Source: Odoribacteraceae bacterium
GTDB taxonomy: Bacteria; Bacteroidota; Bacteroidia; Bacteroidales; Marinifilaceae
Length of the DNA: 7,138 nt
Assembly: GCA_031279175.1 (NCBI GenBank)
Contig: JAITJA010000153.1
Coordinates: 1 to 7,138, forward strand
Direction: 5' to 3'
A program made the translations under genes and the position numbers. This document shows positions 1 through 6,415 of this stretch, piece after piece (the stretch's first letter is position 1; each line of letters opens with the position of its first letter). Below the pieces are notes generated by a model, which saw only the letters and a program-made list of their open reading frames with translations, made no database searches and had not been told where the DNA came from.

Positions 1-1
1 G

Positions 2-913
2 GGCTTGCAACTTGCCGTCATCCGCGTCGACGGGAAGAACAACTACATCTTCCCGTTCCTCCTCGAGAAGGGAAAATACACGGCCACCATCACCCGGCCG
101 GCCGCCAATGAAGATGGAGCGAAAGCCAAGAACTCCTTCCTCGTCGCGAACATCGGCGGGGAGAGCGAGCAACGAATATACAACTACTTCAACCTCATCC
201 GGCAAGAGGCCAACATCAAGCAACAGGAACTGCAATCCGCCTATTTCTCCGCGGAAGAACCCGCCCGGAAAGACTCCATCCACCAACTCTTCATGGACTA
301 CCAGAAAACCGTCGAAGAGCGGGAACTCGCCCTGGTCAAGGCCAACCCAGACGCTTACGCCACCGCCTTTCACCTTTATAATAACGTCATCCAGGGATTA
401 GGAATCGAGGCCATGAAAGAGAAATACGACCTCCTCGGCGAGAAAGGAAAAGCCTCCAGGTACGGCAAGAAAATCGAAGAACAAATACAACTCCTCGAGA
501 ACGTCGCCGTCGGGCGAATAGCTCCCGGGTTCAAGCTAGCCGCGCCCGACGGCGACAGCCTGTCGCTACATGGCGTTAGCGCGAAGGTCAAGATCATCGA
601 CTTCTGGGCCTCGTGGTGTGGCCCTTGCAGGGCGGAAAACCCGAAGGTGCTGGAGATCTATGCCGAATACCAACCCAAGGGTCTTGAAATCATCGGGGTC
701 TCACTCGACACCGACAGGGACGCGTGGTTAAAAGCCATCGCCGACGACCAGCTGACATGGAAACAATGTTTCGACCCAACGGGCAATATCGCCACGCGAT
801 ACGGCGTGGCCGCCATCCCGCACACCTTCCTCCTGGACGAAAACAACAAGATCATCGACAAGAACCTGAACAGCCACTCACTGAAACAAAGGCTATCCGG
901 GCTACTGGATTAA
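2..913 (+). CDS. TlpA-family thiol-disulfide oxidoreductase (thioredoxin-like), 5' partial
   Basis: The reading frame is open from the left edge, so the start codon and export signal lie outside the window; the TTG at 5 is inside the gene and is not a credible start. The visible part begins in what is probably the end of a DUF4369-type beta-sandwich domain. A charged helical linker follows (about 165-500), then a C-terminal TlpA/ResA-like thioredoxin fold. The redox motif WCGPC is present, with its cysteines at 617-619 and 626-628. The cis-proline motif IPHT, with proline at 818-820, completes the active site. By family knowledge such proteins are periplasmic or membrane-anchored and reduce or exchange disulfides in exported proteins. 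The C-terminal half is very similar to the protein at 4585-5709, sharing runs such as DFWASWCGPCR, KGLEIIGVSLDTD and LLDENNKII, so the two are paralogues. The substrate is unknown. The thioredoxin-like fold is certain; the partner is not. Confidence 0.93.
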   Translation, partial: GLQLAVIRVDGKNNYIFPFLLEKGKYTATITRPAANEDGAKAKNSFLVANIGGESEQRIYNYFNLIRQEANIKQQELQSAYFSAEEPARKDSIHQLFMDYQKTVEERELALVKANPDAYATAFHLYNNVIQGLGIEAMKEKYDLLGEKGKASRYGKKIEEQIQLLENVAVGRIAPGFKLAAPDGDSLSLHGVSAKVKIIDFWASWCGPCRAENPKVLEIYAEYQPKGLEIIGVSLDTDRDAWLKAIADDQLTWKQCFDPTGNIATRYGVAAIPHTFLLDENNKIIDKNLNSHSLKQRLSGLLD

Positions 914-942
914 ATCGCGCGACAAAAACCGCGACGCGCCAA

Positions 943-972
943 CGCCCCGGGTACCCGACAGTACCCGGGGCG
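943..972 (+). terminator. Candidate terminator or mRNA-processing hairpin after the first oxidoreductase gene
   Basis: A perfect 12-bp inverted repeat, CGCCCCGGGTAC at 943-954 and its complement at 961-972, encloses the 6-base loop CCGACA. It begins 29 bases after the stop codon. No T-run follows; the downstream DNA is A-rich (AAATAAAAAAT at 980-990). It therefore resembles a terminator only in its stem and may instead be a partial terminator, an attenuator or a 3'-end stabiliser within a transcript that continues into the gene at 1037. Confidence 0.5.
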
Positions 973-996
973 CGTGTTGAAATAAAAAATGGATAA

Positions 997-1011
997 CCCC
1001 GAACGCCGGGG
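997..1011 (+). repeat. Small hairpin in the leader of the GH3/beta-lactamase gene
   Basis: CCCCG (997-1001) and CGGGG (1007-1011) can pair around the 5-base loop AACGC. The hairpin ends 25 bases before the ATG at 1037, next to an A-rich stretch that probably serves as the initiation region. In GC-rich DNA a 5-bp stem may be chance; it is noted because it sits between the larger hairpin and the start codon. Confidence 0.25.
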
Positions 1012-1036
1012 ATAAAACGAGAATCCCGACAGAAAA

Positions 1037-4012
1037 ATGTACAAGTTCCTGATACCGCTATTCCTCCCCGTCACGTTACTTGCCCAGTCCCGCTGGGCAG
1101 ATTCCACCCTCAACTCCCTCTCGCTCGAGCGGCAGATCGGCCAACTATTCATGCTCGCCGCGTACAGCAACGGCGACGTCGCCGGTGAAAAAGCCATCGA
1201 AAAAGCCATCCGCGACCACCACGTCGGCGGGATCATCTTCTTCCAGGGAGAACCACGGCGGCAAGCAATCCTGACAAACCGCTACCAGCAAGCCTCAGCC
1301 ATCCCGCTAATGATCGGGATGGACGCGGAAAACGGCGTCGGGTGGCGGCTATCCGGCGTCATCGAGTTCCCTGCCCAGGCCATCCTCGGGGCTCTCCGCG
1401 ACGACGCGATCGCCTACCGCGTCGGGGAAAGCATTGGAAGGCAATGCCGCCTGCTCGGAATACACGTCAACTTCGCGCCCGTCGCCGACGTGAACGCCAA
1501 TTCCGCGAACCCTGTCATCGGGAAAAGATCCTTCGGGGAAGACTACCGGAACGTCAGCCGGAAAGCCGTCGCGCTCGCTCGAGGGTTAGCGGCTGCCGGG
1601 ATCATCGCCGTCGCCAAGCACTTCCCCGGCCACGGCGCCGCGGACAGGGATTCGCATCTCGAACTACCGCGCGTCAACCTCCCGTTATCACGTCTCGACT
1701 CCGTCGACTTGACTCCCTTCGAACGGCTCATCCGCGACGGCATCCCCGGCGTCATGGTCGCGCACGTCGACATCCCGGCCCGAGACACGTCGCGTCTCCC
1801 GGCGTCGCTCTCCAGGCAGATCGTCACGAACCTGCTCCGCGAGCAACTACACTTTGACGGCCTGTGCTTCACGGACGCGATGAACATGAAAGGCGTCGCC
1901 GGGGGAAGAAAACCGGGAGAGGCTGACATCCTCGCGCTGCTCGCCGGGAACGACGTCATCCTCTTCCCAGGGGACATCGAAGCCTCCTCCCGGGCCATCA
2001 AGCAAGCGGTAAAGCAAGGCAGGATCTCCAGGGATCTCATCCGGGAGCGTTGCAGGCGCGTCCTCGCCGCGAAAGAAAAATACGTCATCCACCGCGCCGG
2101 TACAATCGACACCTCCCGGATACTCCCGCGCCTGAACGCTCCCGCCGACACGGCCCTCAAGCAAGAAATACAGGAAAAAGCCATCACGCTACTCAAGAAC
2201 GACCACCTGCTCCTGCCGCTCGCGCGACTCGACACGCTCCGCGTCGCCGCACTCGTCTTCGGCAACCAGCCAGCGAACGCGTTCGCCGCGACACTGGAGA
2301 AATACGCGCCCGTCGCGCGCTTCAACCTGCCAGCGGGAGCCACCGGGAAAGAAATCAACGCGACCCTCGCGCGACTCGAACCCTACAATCTCGTCATCCT
2401 CTACAACAACGCCGCCCGCGACCTGCCGGGGGATAACTTCGGAAACAACGGAAAGCTCGCGCGGGTTATCGAGCATCTACGCGGGAAACGACTCGTCCTC
2501 TGCCACCCGGCTACGCCATACGGCCTCGCGCCTTACATCCCGCTACCCGTCGACGCCTTCCTCGTCAGCTACTCCCGCGATCCCGGCGCCCAGGAGCTAC
2601 TCGCGCAAGCCATCTTCGGCGGGACCAGCATCGAGGGGCTACTCCCCGTGTCCGTCGCCGAGACATTCCCGGCAGGAGCAGGGCTGACTACCGGCAAAAC
2701 GCGCCTCGGCTACCACCACCCGGAAAGGCACGGCCTCAACCCGGTTGGCCTCCGGGGAATCGACAGCCTGTGCCGCGCGGCCATCCGCGCGGGAGCAACA
2801 CCCGGATGCCAGGTGCTCGTGGCGCGCGACGGCTTCGTCATTTACGACAAGGCTTTCGGCCACCACGACCAGGAGAAAAGCGCGCCAAACTCCGCGTCGG
2901 ATATCTACGACGTCGCCTCGCTCACCAAGATCGTCGCCACCACGCCGGCCATCATGATGCTACACGACAGGTACAAGATCGCCCTCGACCTGCCCGTCGC
3001 CACCTACCTGCCGCTCACCATCGGCACCGACAAGGCGACCATCACCATCCGCGAGTTACTCCTCCACACCTCCGGCCTGCGCCCATCCCTCCCCTTCCTC
3101 TCGCGCGCCGTCGACCTCGCCGCGCTCCGCGGACCGCTACTGAGCGCCAGGCGCTCCCGCGATAATTCCAGGAAGCTGCGCGACAACCTCTACATCAATC
3201 CACGCTTCCGCTACCGCGACAGCACCCTCGCCTTCGAGCAACGGGAAGGATACCGGCAAGTCTCACCGGGGTTCTTCGCCCACGAGCGTTACCTCGACTC
3301 CATCCCGCTGCTCGTGCTACACTCGCCACTATCCGGAAACAAACGCTACGCGTACAGCGACCTCGGCTTCATCTTCCTACAGCGGGTCATCGAGAACGTC
3401 TCCGGAGAGCCCCTCGACCAGTGGACGCGACAACATCTCTTCCTGCCTCTCGGCGCGAGAGACATCGGCTTCCTCCCGCGACGGGATCTCGACGTCACCC
3501 GCGTTGTACCCTCGTCCATCGACCGCGTCTTCCGCCGGACTCTCCTCCACGGCGACGTGCACGACCCGCTCGCCGCGTTACTCGGTGGCGTGGCGGGAAA
3601 CGCCGGCGTCTTCTCGTCCGCCGGGGAGCTCGCCAAGATCATGACTCTATACCTCTTCCGGGGGCAATACGGCGGGCAACAGTTTATCTCGCCCGCCACC
3701 GTCGACCTCTTTACCTCCGCGCAACTACCGCCGGAACAGAGCCGGAGGGGACTCGGCTTCGATAAACCGGAAACGCTACCGGGAAAGGAAGGGCCTACCT
3801 GTCGCGCCGCGCCGCCCTCCTGTTACGGGCACGCCGGATTCACCGGGGGCTGCGCGTGGAACGACCCGGAAAATCGCCTCACCTATATTTTCCTCTCGAA
3901 CCGCACCTACCCCAACGAGTTCAACGATAAACTGAACAAGGAAAATACTCGCGTCAAGATACAGGAGATCATCTACTCTTCTCTCCGCTCCTCTCCCGAC
4001 TATCCTCGCTGA
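1037..4012 (+). CDS. Exported GH3 glycosidase (NagZ-like) fused to a serine beta-lactamase/DD-peptidase-like domain
   Basis: The 991-residue product starts with a signal peptide (MYKFLIPLFLPVTLLA, likely cut after A16), which supports the ATG at 1037. Residues about 25-350 form a GH3 N-terminal barrel. It has the NagZ-type motif KHFPGHG (194-200) followed by D205-S-H207, the Asp-His acid/base dyad of bacterial beta-N-acetylglucosaminidases. The expected nucleophile is D280 in FTDAMNM. Residues about 370-560 form a GH3 C-terminal-like domain with the typical FGGTSIEGLLP (527-537). Residues about 580-980 form a class C beta-lactamase/DD-peptidase fold with S628-LTK, Y773-S-D and H932-AG, the SxxK, YxN and KTG-equivalent motifs. 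Both catalytic centres therefore look intact. By family knowledge the first half removes terminal N-acetylhexosamine and the second hydrolyses or transfers D-amino-acid peptides or esters. Action on cell-wall fragments outside the cytoplasm is inferred; the true substrates are unknown. The fusion is recurrent in Bacteroidota and its length matches my recollection of the family. The start is preceded by GACAGAAAA with no Shine-Dalgarno site. No -7 element was seen in the 123-base gap upstream, so co-transcription with the preceding gene is possible. Confidence 0.95.
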   Translation: MYKFLIPLFLPVTLLAQSRWADSTLNSLSLERQIGQLFMLAAYSNGDVAGEKAIEKAIRDHHVGGIIFFQGEPRRQAILTNRYQQASAIPLMIGMDAENGVGWRLSGVIEFPAQAILGALRDDAIAYRVGESIGRQCRLLGIHVNFAPVADVNANSANPVIGKRSFGEDYRNVSRKAVALARGLAAAGIIAVAKHFPGHGAADRDSHLELPRVNLPLSRLDSVDLTPFERLIRDGIPGVMVAHVDIPARDTSRLPASLSRQIVTNLLREQLHFDGLCFTDAMNMKGVAGGRKPGEADILALLAGNDVILFPGDIEASSRAIKQAVKQGRISRDLIRERCRRVLAAKEKYVIHRAGTIDTSRILPRLNAPADTALKQEIQEKAITLLKNDHLLLPLARLDTLRVAALVFGNQPANAFAATLEKYAPVARFNLPAGATGKEINATLARLEPYNLVILYNNAARDLPGDNFGNNGKLARVIEHLRGKRLVLCHPATPYGLAPYIPLPVDAFLVSYSRDPGAQELLAQAIFGGTSIEGLLPVSVAETFPAGAGLTTGKTRLGYHHPERHGLNPVGLRGIDSLCRAAIRAGATPGCQVLVARDGFVIYDKAFGHHDQEKSAPNSASDIYDVASLTKIVATTPAIMMLHDRYKIALDLPVATYLPLTIGTDKATITIRELLLHTSGLRPSLPFLSRAVDLAALRGPLLSARRSRDNSRKLRDNLYINPRFRYRDSTLAFEQREGYRQVSPGFFAHERYLDSIPLLVLHSPLSGNKRYAYSDLGFIFLQRVIENVSGEPLDQWTRQHLFLPLGARDIGFLPRRDLDVTRVVPSSIDRVFRRTLLHGDVHDPLAALLGGVAGNAGVFSSAGELAKIMTLYLFRGQYGGQQFISPATVDLFTSAQLPPEQSRRGLGFDKPETLPGKEGPTCRAAPPSCYGHAGFTGGCAWNDPENRLTYIFLSNRTYPNEFNDKLNKENTRVKIQEIIYSSLRSSPDYPR

Positions 4013-4258
4013 CCGCGATACATTTCCCCCCGGGGGGACACTTTCCCCCGCGCGCCAGGGAAAATGTCCCCCCGCCGGGACACCACCCCCACGCGCCAGG
4101 GAGACCTCCCCCCCGGCGGGAAACCTTCCCCCCGCGCCAGGGAGACTTGCCCCCCGGCGGGAAACCGTCCCCGCGCGCCAGGGAGACTTTCCCCCCGGCG
4201 GGAAACCGTCCCCGCGCGCCAGGGAGACTTTCCCCCCCGCGGGACACTCTCCCGCGCG
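4010..4258 (+). repeat. 41-bp GC-rich tandem repeat array (five clear units, one degenerate)
   Basis: The anchor CGCGCCAGGGA recurs at 4051, 4092, 4133, 4174 and 4215, exactly 41 bases apart each time. The unit then continues GACTTTCCCCCC, GGCGGGAAAC, CGTCCCCG. Units at 4133 and 4174 differ by one base; the outer units have drifted more. A degenerate first unit (4010-4050) starts at the stop codon of the upstream gene and keeps the C-run/G-run core. Each unit holds an imperfect 18-base palindrome (TTTCCCCCC against GGCGGGAAA) plus a GGGA that can pair with nearby TCCC, so a transcript could fold into serial stems. As 41 is not a multiple of three and the frames are low in complexity, it is unlikely to code. 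There are no spacers, so it is not CRISPR. It could end or protect the upstream mRNA, bind a protein, or be neutral slippage-prone DNA. Confidence 0.9.
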
Positions 4259-4377
4259 ATCAAAATCTCCCTCCCCACGCGACCGGGATCACGACAAGAA
4301 AGCCGCTCGCGGCCGCGCGTTCGCCCGCCCGTGCAAAAAAACATCGCGACAGCGCGTGAAAATCTAAAAATAGAAAT
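4259..4377. other. Intergenic DNA between the 41-bp array and the candidate promoter
   Basis: No gene is supported here. The stretch moves from C-rich repeat DNA through GC-rich sequence containing the 10-base palindrome CGCGGCCGCG (near 4309-4318) into A-rich DNA from about 4335. Open frames crossing it are low-complexity extensions of the repeat. Confidence 0.6.
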
Positions 4378-4385
4378 TACATTTG
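4378..4385 (+). promoter_or_regulatory. Candidate Bacteroidota -7 promoter element for the gene at 4585
   Basis: TACATTTG matches the Bacteroidota -7 consensus TAnnTTTG exactly and lies in a local A/T-rich patch within GC-rich surroundings. No good TTTG -33 element lies the usual distance upstream, so the match is partial. If used, transcription would begin near 4392 and leave a leader of about 190 bases before the ATG at 4585. Confidence 0.45.
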
Positions 4386-4399
4386 TCACGTAATGACAA
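4383..4399. promoter_or_regulatory. Inverted repeat overlapping the candidate -7 element and start site (possible operator)
   Basis: TTGTCA (4383-4388) and TGACAA (4394-4399) form a perfect 6-bp inverted repeat around CGTAA. The left half overlaps the last three bases of the -7 element, and the centre falls about where transcription would begin. That placement suits a repressor operator; a hairpin at the mRNA 5' end is the alternative. No regulator gene is in the window. Confidence 0.35.
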
Positions 4400-4584
4400 G
4401 CACATGAATATCCTTGCTCCCCGTCTCACCCCAACATCCAACCGCGCGAGCAGGCTCCCGGGAAAATTTCCAGGCGCCCGCCAGCGACAACAACCAGTAG
4501 TGACCGCGGATCTCCAGGTATTCTACCCGAAATCATTCCCCGAGTTTTTCACAGAAAAGTTTTTAACAATTATTCCAAAGCAAC
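4400..4584 (+). other. Probable 5' leader of the second oxidoreductase gene
   Basis: No gene is supported here. The leader is mixed in composition, with GGAAAATTTCC at 4461-4471, an 11-base palindrome around a central A next to CCCGGG, and a T/A-rich end (4545-4584) before the start codon. It fits no riboswitch class I can recognise. Confidence 0.4.
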
Positions 4585-5709
4585 ATGAAAAAGATTCTAC
4601 TTATCGCCGCTGTATCCGGCAGCTTTTTCGCGGCATGTAACTCGCGAACGGGTTTCACCGTGAACGGAACTATCGAAAGCGTCACCGAGGGAAAGGCCCT
4701 GCTGGTGGCCCGTGTAGACAATAACACCGTCGACACGATCGCTATCGCGCCCATCACCAACGGCGCGTTTACCCTCGAGGGCACGGTAAAAGAGGTAACG
4801 CCGGCCATCCTCGTCATCGAGGGATCAAGGGCCAGGGTGAACATGATCTTTATCGAGAACGCCGAGTTCACCGTCAAGTTCGGGAAAGACCCGCGCACAG
4901 AGGGTGGGAAAATCATCGAACAAGGTACCGCCACCATCCTGAAAGGCGGGGGACAGGAACAGAAAGTCCAAAACCTCTTGTTCGCGCTGCAACAAGAGTA
5001 CTCGCTGAAAAATAACGAGCTGGCTACCCTCTTCTACTCGACCGATGACCAGGCCGTGAAGGACTCCCTACGGAAGGTCTCCGGCGAAATGAATGAAGAA
5101 CTAAAAGCCAAGAACCTCGAGATCATCAAGGCCAACCCGAACGCCTTCGCGTCGGCTTATCAAATCTACATGGACAACCGGATGGCCGGGTACGAGCAAC
5201 TGCAATCGCAACTCGATCTCCTCGGCGAAAAAGCAAAAGCATCGACGTTCGGGAAGATGATCACCGAACGCGCCGCCGCGCTGGCAGCCGTCGCCATCGG
5301 GCAAGTAGCACCAGATTTCACGATCACTACCCCGGAAGGAGACGAAATCTCGCTGCACGGCATACCGGCCAAGGTGAAGCTTATCGACTTCTGGGCCTCG
5401 TGGTGCGGGCCTTGCCGCGGGGAAAATCCCAACGTGGTGAAAGCTTACGCCGAGTATCACCCGAAAGGTCTCGAGATCATCGGCGTGTCGCTGGACACGG
5501 ACAAGGGTAAATGGATAGAGGCAATCAAACAAGATCAACTGGCATGGAAACACGGCTCCGACCTGAAAGGATGGGACGCCGCGGTAGCAAAATTGTATAG
5601 CGTGAACGCGATCCCGCATACCGTGCTCCTGGACGAGAATAACAAGATCATCGCCAAAAACCTGAGAGGCGATGCCCTGAAACAAAAACTCGCCGAGCTG
5701 CTAGACTGA
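4585..5709 (+). CDS. TlpA-family thiol-disulfide oxidoreductase lipoprotein with DUF4369-like N-terminal domain
   Basis: The complete product is 374 residues. MKKILLIAAVSGSFFAAC is a lipoprotein signal with the lipidated cysteine at residue 18, which fixes the start at the ATG at 4585; the A-rich CCAAAGCAAC before it has no Shine-Dalgarno site. Residues about 22-115 are a beta-rich domain of the DUF4369 type, about 120-232 a charged helical region, and about 236-374 a TlpA/ResA-like thioredoxin domain beginning VAIGQVAPDF. The redox pair is C274 and C277 in WCGPC, and the cis-proline is P344 in IPHT. By family knowledge it reduces or exchanges disulfides in envelope proteins while anchored to a membrane; which membrane is not clear. 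It is a full-length paralogue of the partial gene at the left edge, with the largest difference between the catalytic motif and the cis-proline (HGSDLKGWDAAVAKLYSVN here, a shorter segment there). It appears monocistronic, with a candidate promoter upstream and a strong terminator downstream. The in vivo partner is unknown. Confidence 0.96.
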   Translation: MKKILLIAAVSGSFFAACNSRTGFTVNGTIESVTEGKALLVARVDNNTVDTIAIAPITNGAFTLEGTVKEVTPAILVIEGSRARVNMIFIENAEFTVKFGKDPRTEGGKIIEQGTATILKGGGQEQKVQNLLFALQQEYSLKNNELATLFYSTDDQAVKDSLRKVSGEMNEELKAKNLEIIKANPNAFASAYQIYMDNRMAGYEQLQSQLDLLGEKAKASTFGKMITERAAALAAVAIGQVAPDFTITTPEGDEISLHGIPAKVKLIDFWASWCGPCRGENPNVVKAYAEYHPKGLEIIGVSLDTDKGKWIEAIKQDQLAWKHGSDLKGWDAAVAKLYSVNAIPHTVLLDENNKIIAKNLRGDALKQKLAELLD

Positions 5710-5729
5710 TCGCTCGCCAAAACAGGCAA

Positions 5730-5772
5730 CGCGACGTGAATGTTTCCCGGCGCGACGTGCCGCGGAATTCAC
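5730..5772. repeat. Short direct and inverted repeats after the second oxidoreductase gene
   Basis: CGCGACGTG occurs at 5730-5738 and again at 5751-5759, exactly 21 bases (two helical turns) apart. GTGAAT at 5736-5741 and ATTCAC at 5767-5772 form an inverted repeat around the second copy. This could be a weak 3'-UTR hairpin or a paired protein site; in such GC-rich DNA chance is also possible. Confidence 0.3.
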
Positions 5773-5798
5773 TTCCCGTCTTGTCATGTTTTTAATCT

Positions 5799-5832
5799 CT
5801 CGCGCCTCGCTCAACGGGGCGCGAGTCTTTTT
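5799..5832 (+). terminator. Rho-independent terminator of the second oxidoreductase gene
   Basis: CTCGCGCCTC (5799-5808) pairs with GGGGCGCGAG (5816-5825) as a 10-bp stem with one G-U pair and a 7-base loop, followed by TCTTTTT (5826-5832). The GC-rich stem and T-run are the classic intrinsic form. It lies about 90 bases past the stop codon and should end that transcript. Confidence 0.9.
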
Positions 5833-6310
5833 ATAGACCACCTCCCCCCGCGACTCTCTTCACTTTAATATATCTCGTCCCGGCGCGCCCCCGCACCACT
5901 GTCTAAAATCTACCCGGGAAAGCCTCCCCCGCGACGCCCGCGCCTTAATTATATACCTCGCGCCCGGGACCATAACAGGAAGACCAACCTCCACCATGCC
6001 GGGATACCTTCCCGACGCGATCGCCCCGCCCCGCCCGGAACCCGGACGCCTTCCCGCGCGCTCGCGACGACCCGCCCGGAACCCCGGATACCTTCCCGCG
6101 AACCACGCTCGAGTGCAATCGCGCCTGTTCTTTACACCTTTCCACGCGAAACGGGCAACCATAATGCCGGAAAACGAACGCGAAAACTACCCGCGCGCCC
6201 CGAATTTCCCGGAACGATCTCGCGCCGACGCGTTACACCTTTTACCATCCCGCGCGAGCAAGCGATCGCCCCGCGACACGACTTCCCAACCATTTTCACC
6301 CATCTCGCGC
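5833..6310. other. GC-rich, repeat-bearing intergenic region without a supported gene
   Basis: This stretch is rich in CCCG, CGCG and CCTTCCCG words. It contains the 42-base repeat listed separately and a degenerate pair of blocks about 82 bases apart (CCTCCCCCCGCGAC at 5841, CCTCCCCCGCGAC at 5923, each followed by a TTAAT-rich patch). The open frames on both strands are proline/arginine- or glycine/arginine-rich low-complexity products of the repeats, without recognisable domains. I see no tRNA, rRNA or mobile-element features. Confidence 0.6.
5999..6098 (+). repeat. 42-bp tandem repeat, two units plus a partial third
   Basis: CCTTCCCG occurs at 6007, 6049 and 6091, exactly 42 bases apart, each time preceded by a CGGA-like word (GGGATA, CGGACG, CGGATA). 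Units 1 and 2 also share CCGCCCGGAACC with small compensating indels. The copies are clearly more diverged than in the 41-bp array. Because 42 is a multiple of three, one + frame shows a 14-residue period (PGYLP, PGRLP, PGYLP), but I judge this non-coding. Confidence 0.6.
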
Positions 6311-6394
6311 ACCATGTAACTAAACAATTCATAAATTACAAGAAAACACTACCGTCTATCGCTCTTTTACCGCAACTATTTTTAACCAATATTA

Positions 6395-6407
6395 CTATTT
6401 AAAATAG
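6395..6407. promoter_or_regulatory. AT-rich palindrome just upstream of the -33 element
   Basis: CTATTT, a central A, then AAATAG form a perfect 13-base palindrome. It ends 8 bases before the TTTG of the promoter at 6416, a position where an activator site or an UP-like element would act. No protein can be named, and in AT-rich DNA chance is possible. Confidence 0.3.
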
Positions 6408-6415
6408 CACCTCCG

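Noticed and set aside
1543..2358. 271-codon minus-strand frame
   Set aside because: It lies wholly inside the GH3 coding region, whose catalytic motifs are clear; long antisense frames are common in GC-rich genes.
4010..4258. CRISPR array
   Set aside because: The repeats are contiguous 41-bp units with no unique spacers, and no cas gene is in the window.
4010..4258. Iteron-type replication origin
   Set aside because: Directly repeated units can mark origins, but there is no replication-initiator gene, no DnaA-box cluster and no AT-rich melting region beside the array.
3969..4389. Glycine/arginine-rich reading frames on the minus strand and proline-rich frames on the plus strand over the repeat array
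   Set aside because: They are translations of a tandem repeat with a period not divisible by three, show no domain or credible start, and overlap the end of a well-supported gene.
4383..4640. 85-codon + strand frame starting with TTG
   Set aside because: It would begin inside the candidate promoter and overlap the signal-peptide codons of the 4585 gene in another frame; it has no recognisable domain.
5860..6162. 100-codon minus-strand frame rich in glycine and arginine
   Set aside because: It reads the complement of the same repetitive DNA, with no domain and no promoter on that strand.
5996..6319. 107-codon + strand frame with a 14-residue period (PGYLP/PGRLP)
   Set aside because: The periodicity comes from the 42-bp DNA repeat. 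The product is low-complexity proline/arginine-rich, no promoter was seen close upstream, and the frame loses its repeat pattern after three units.
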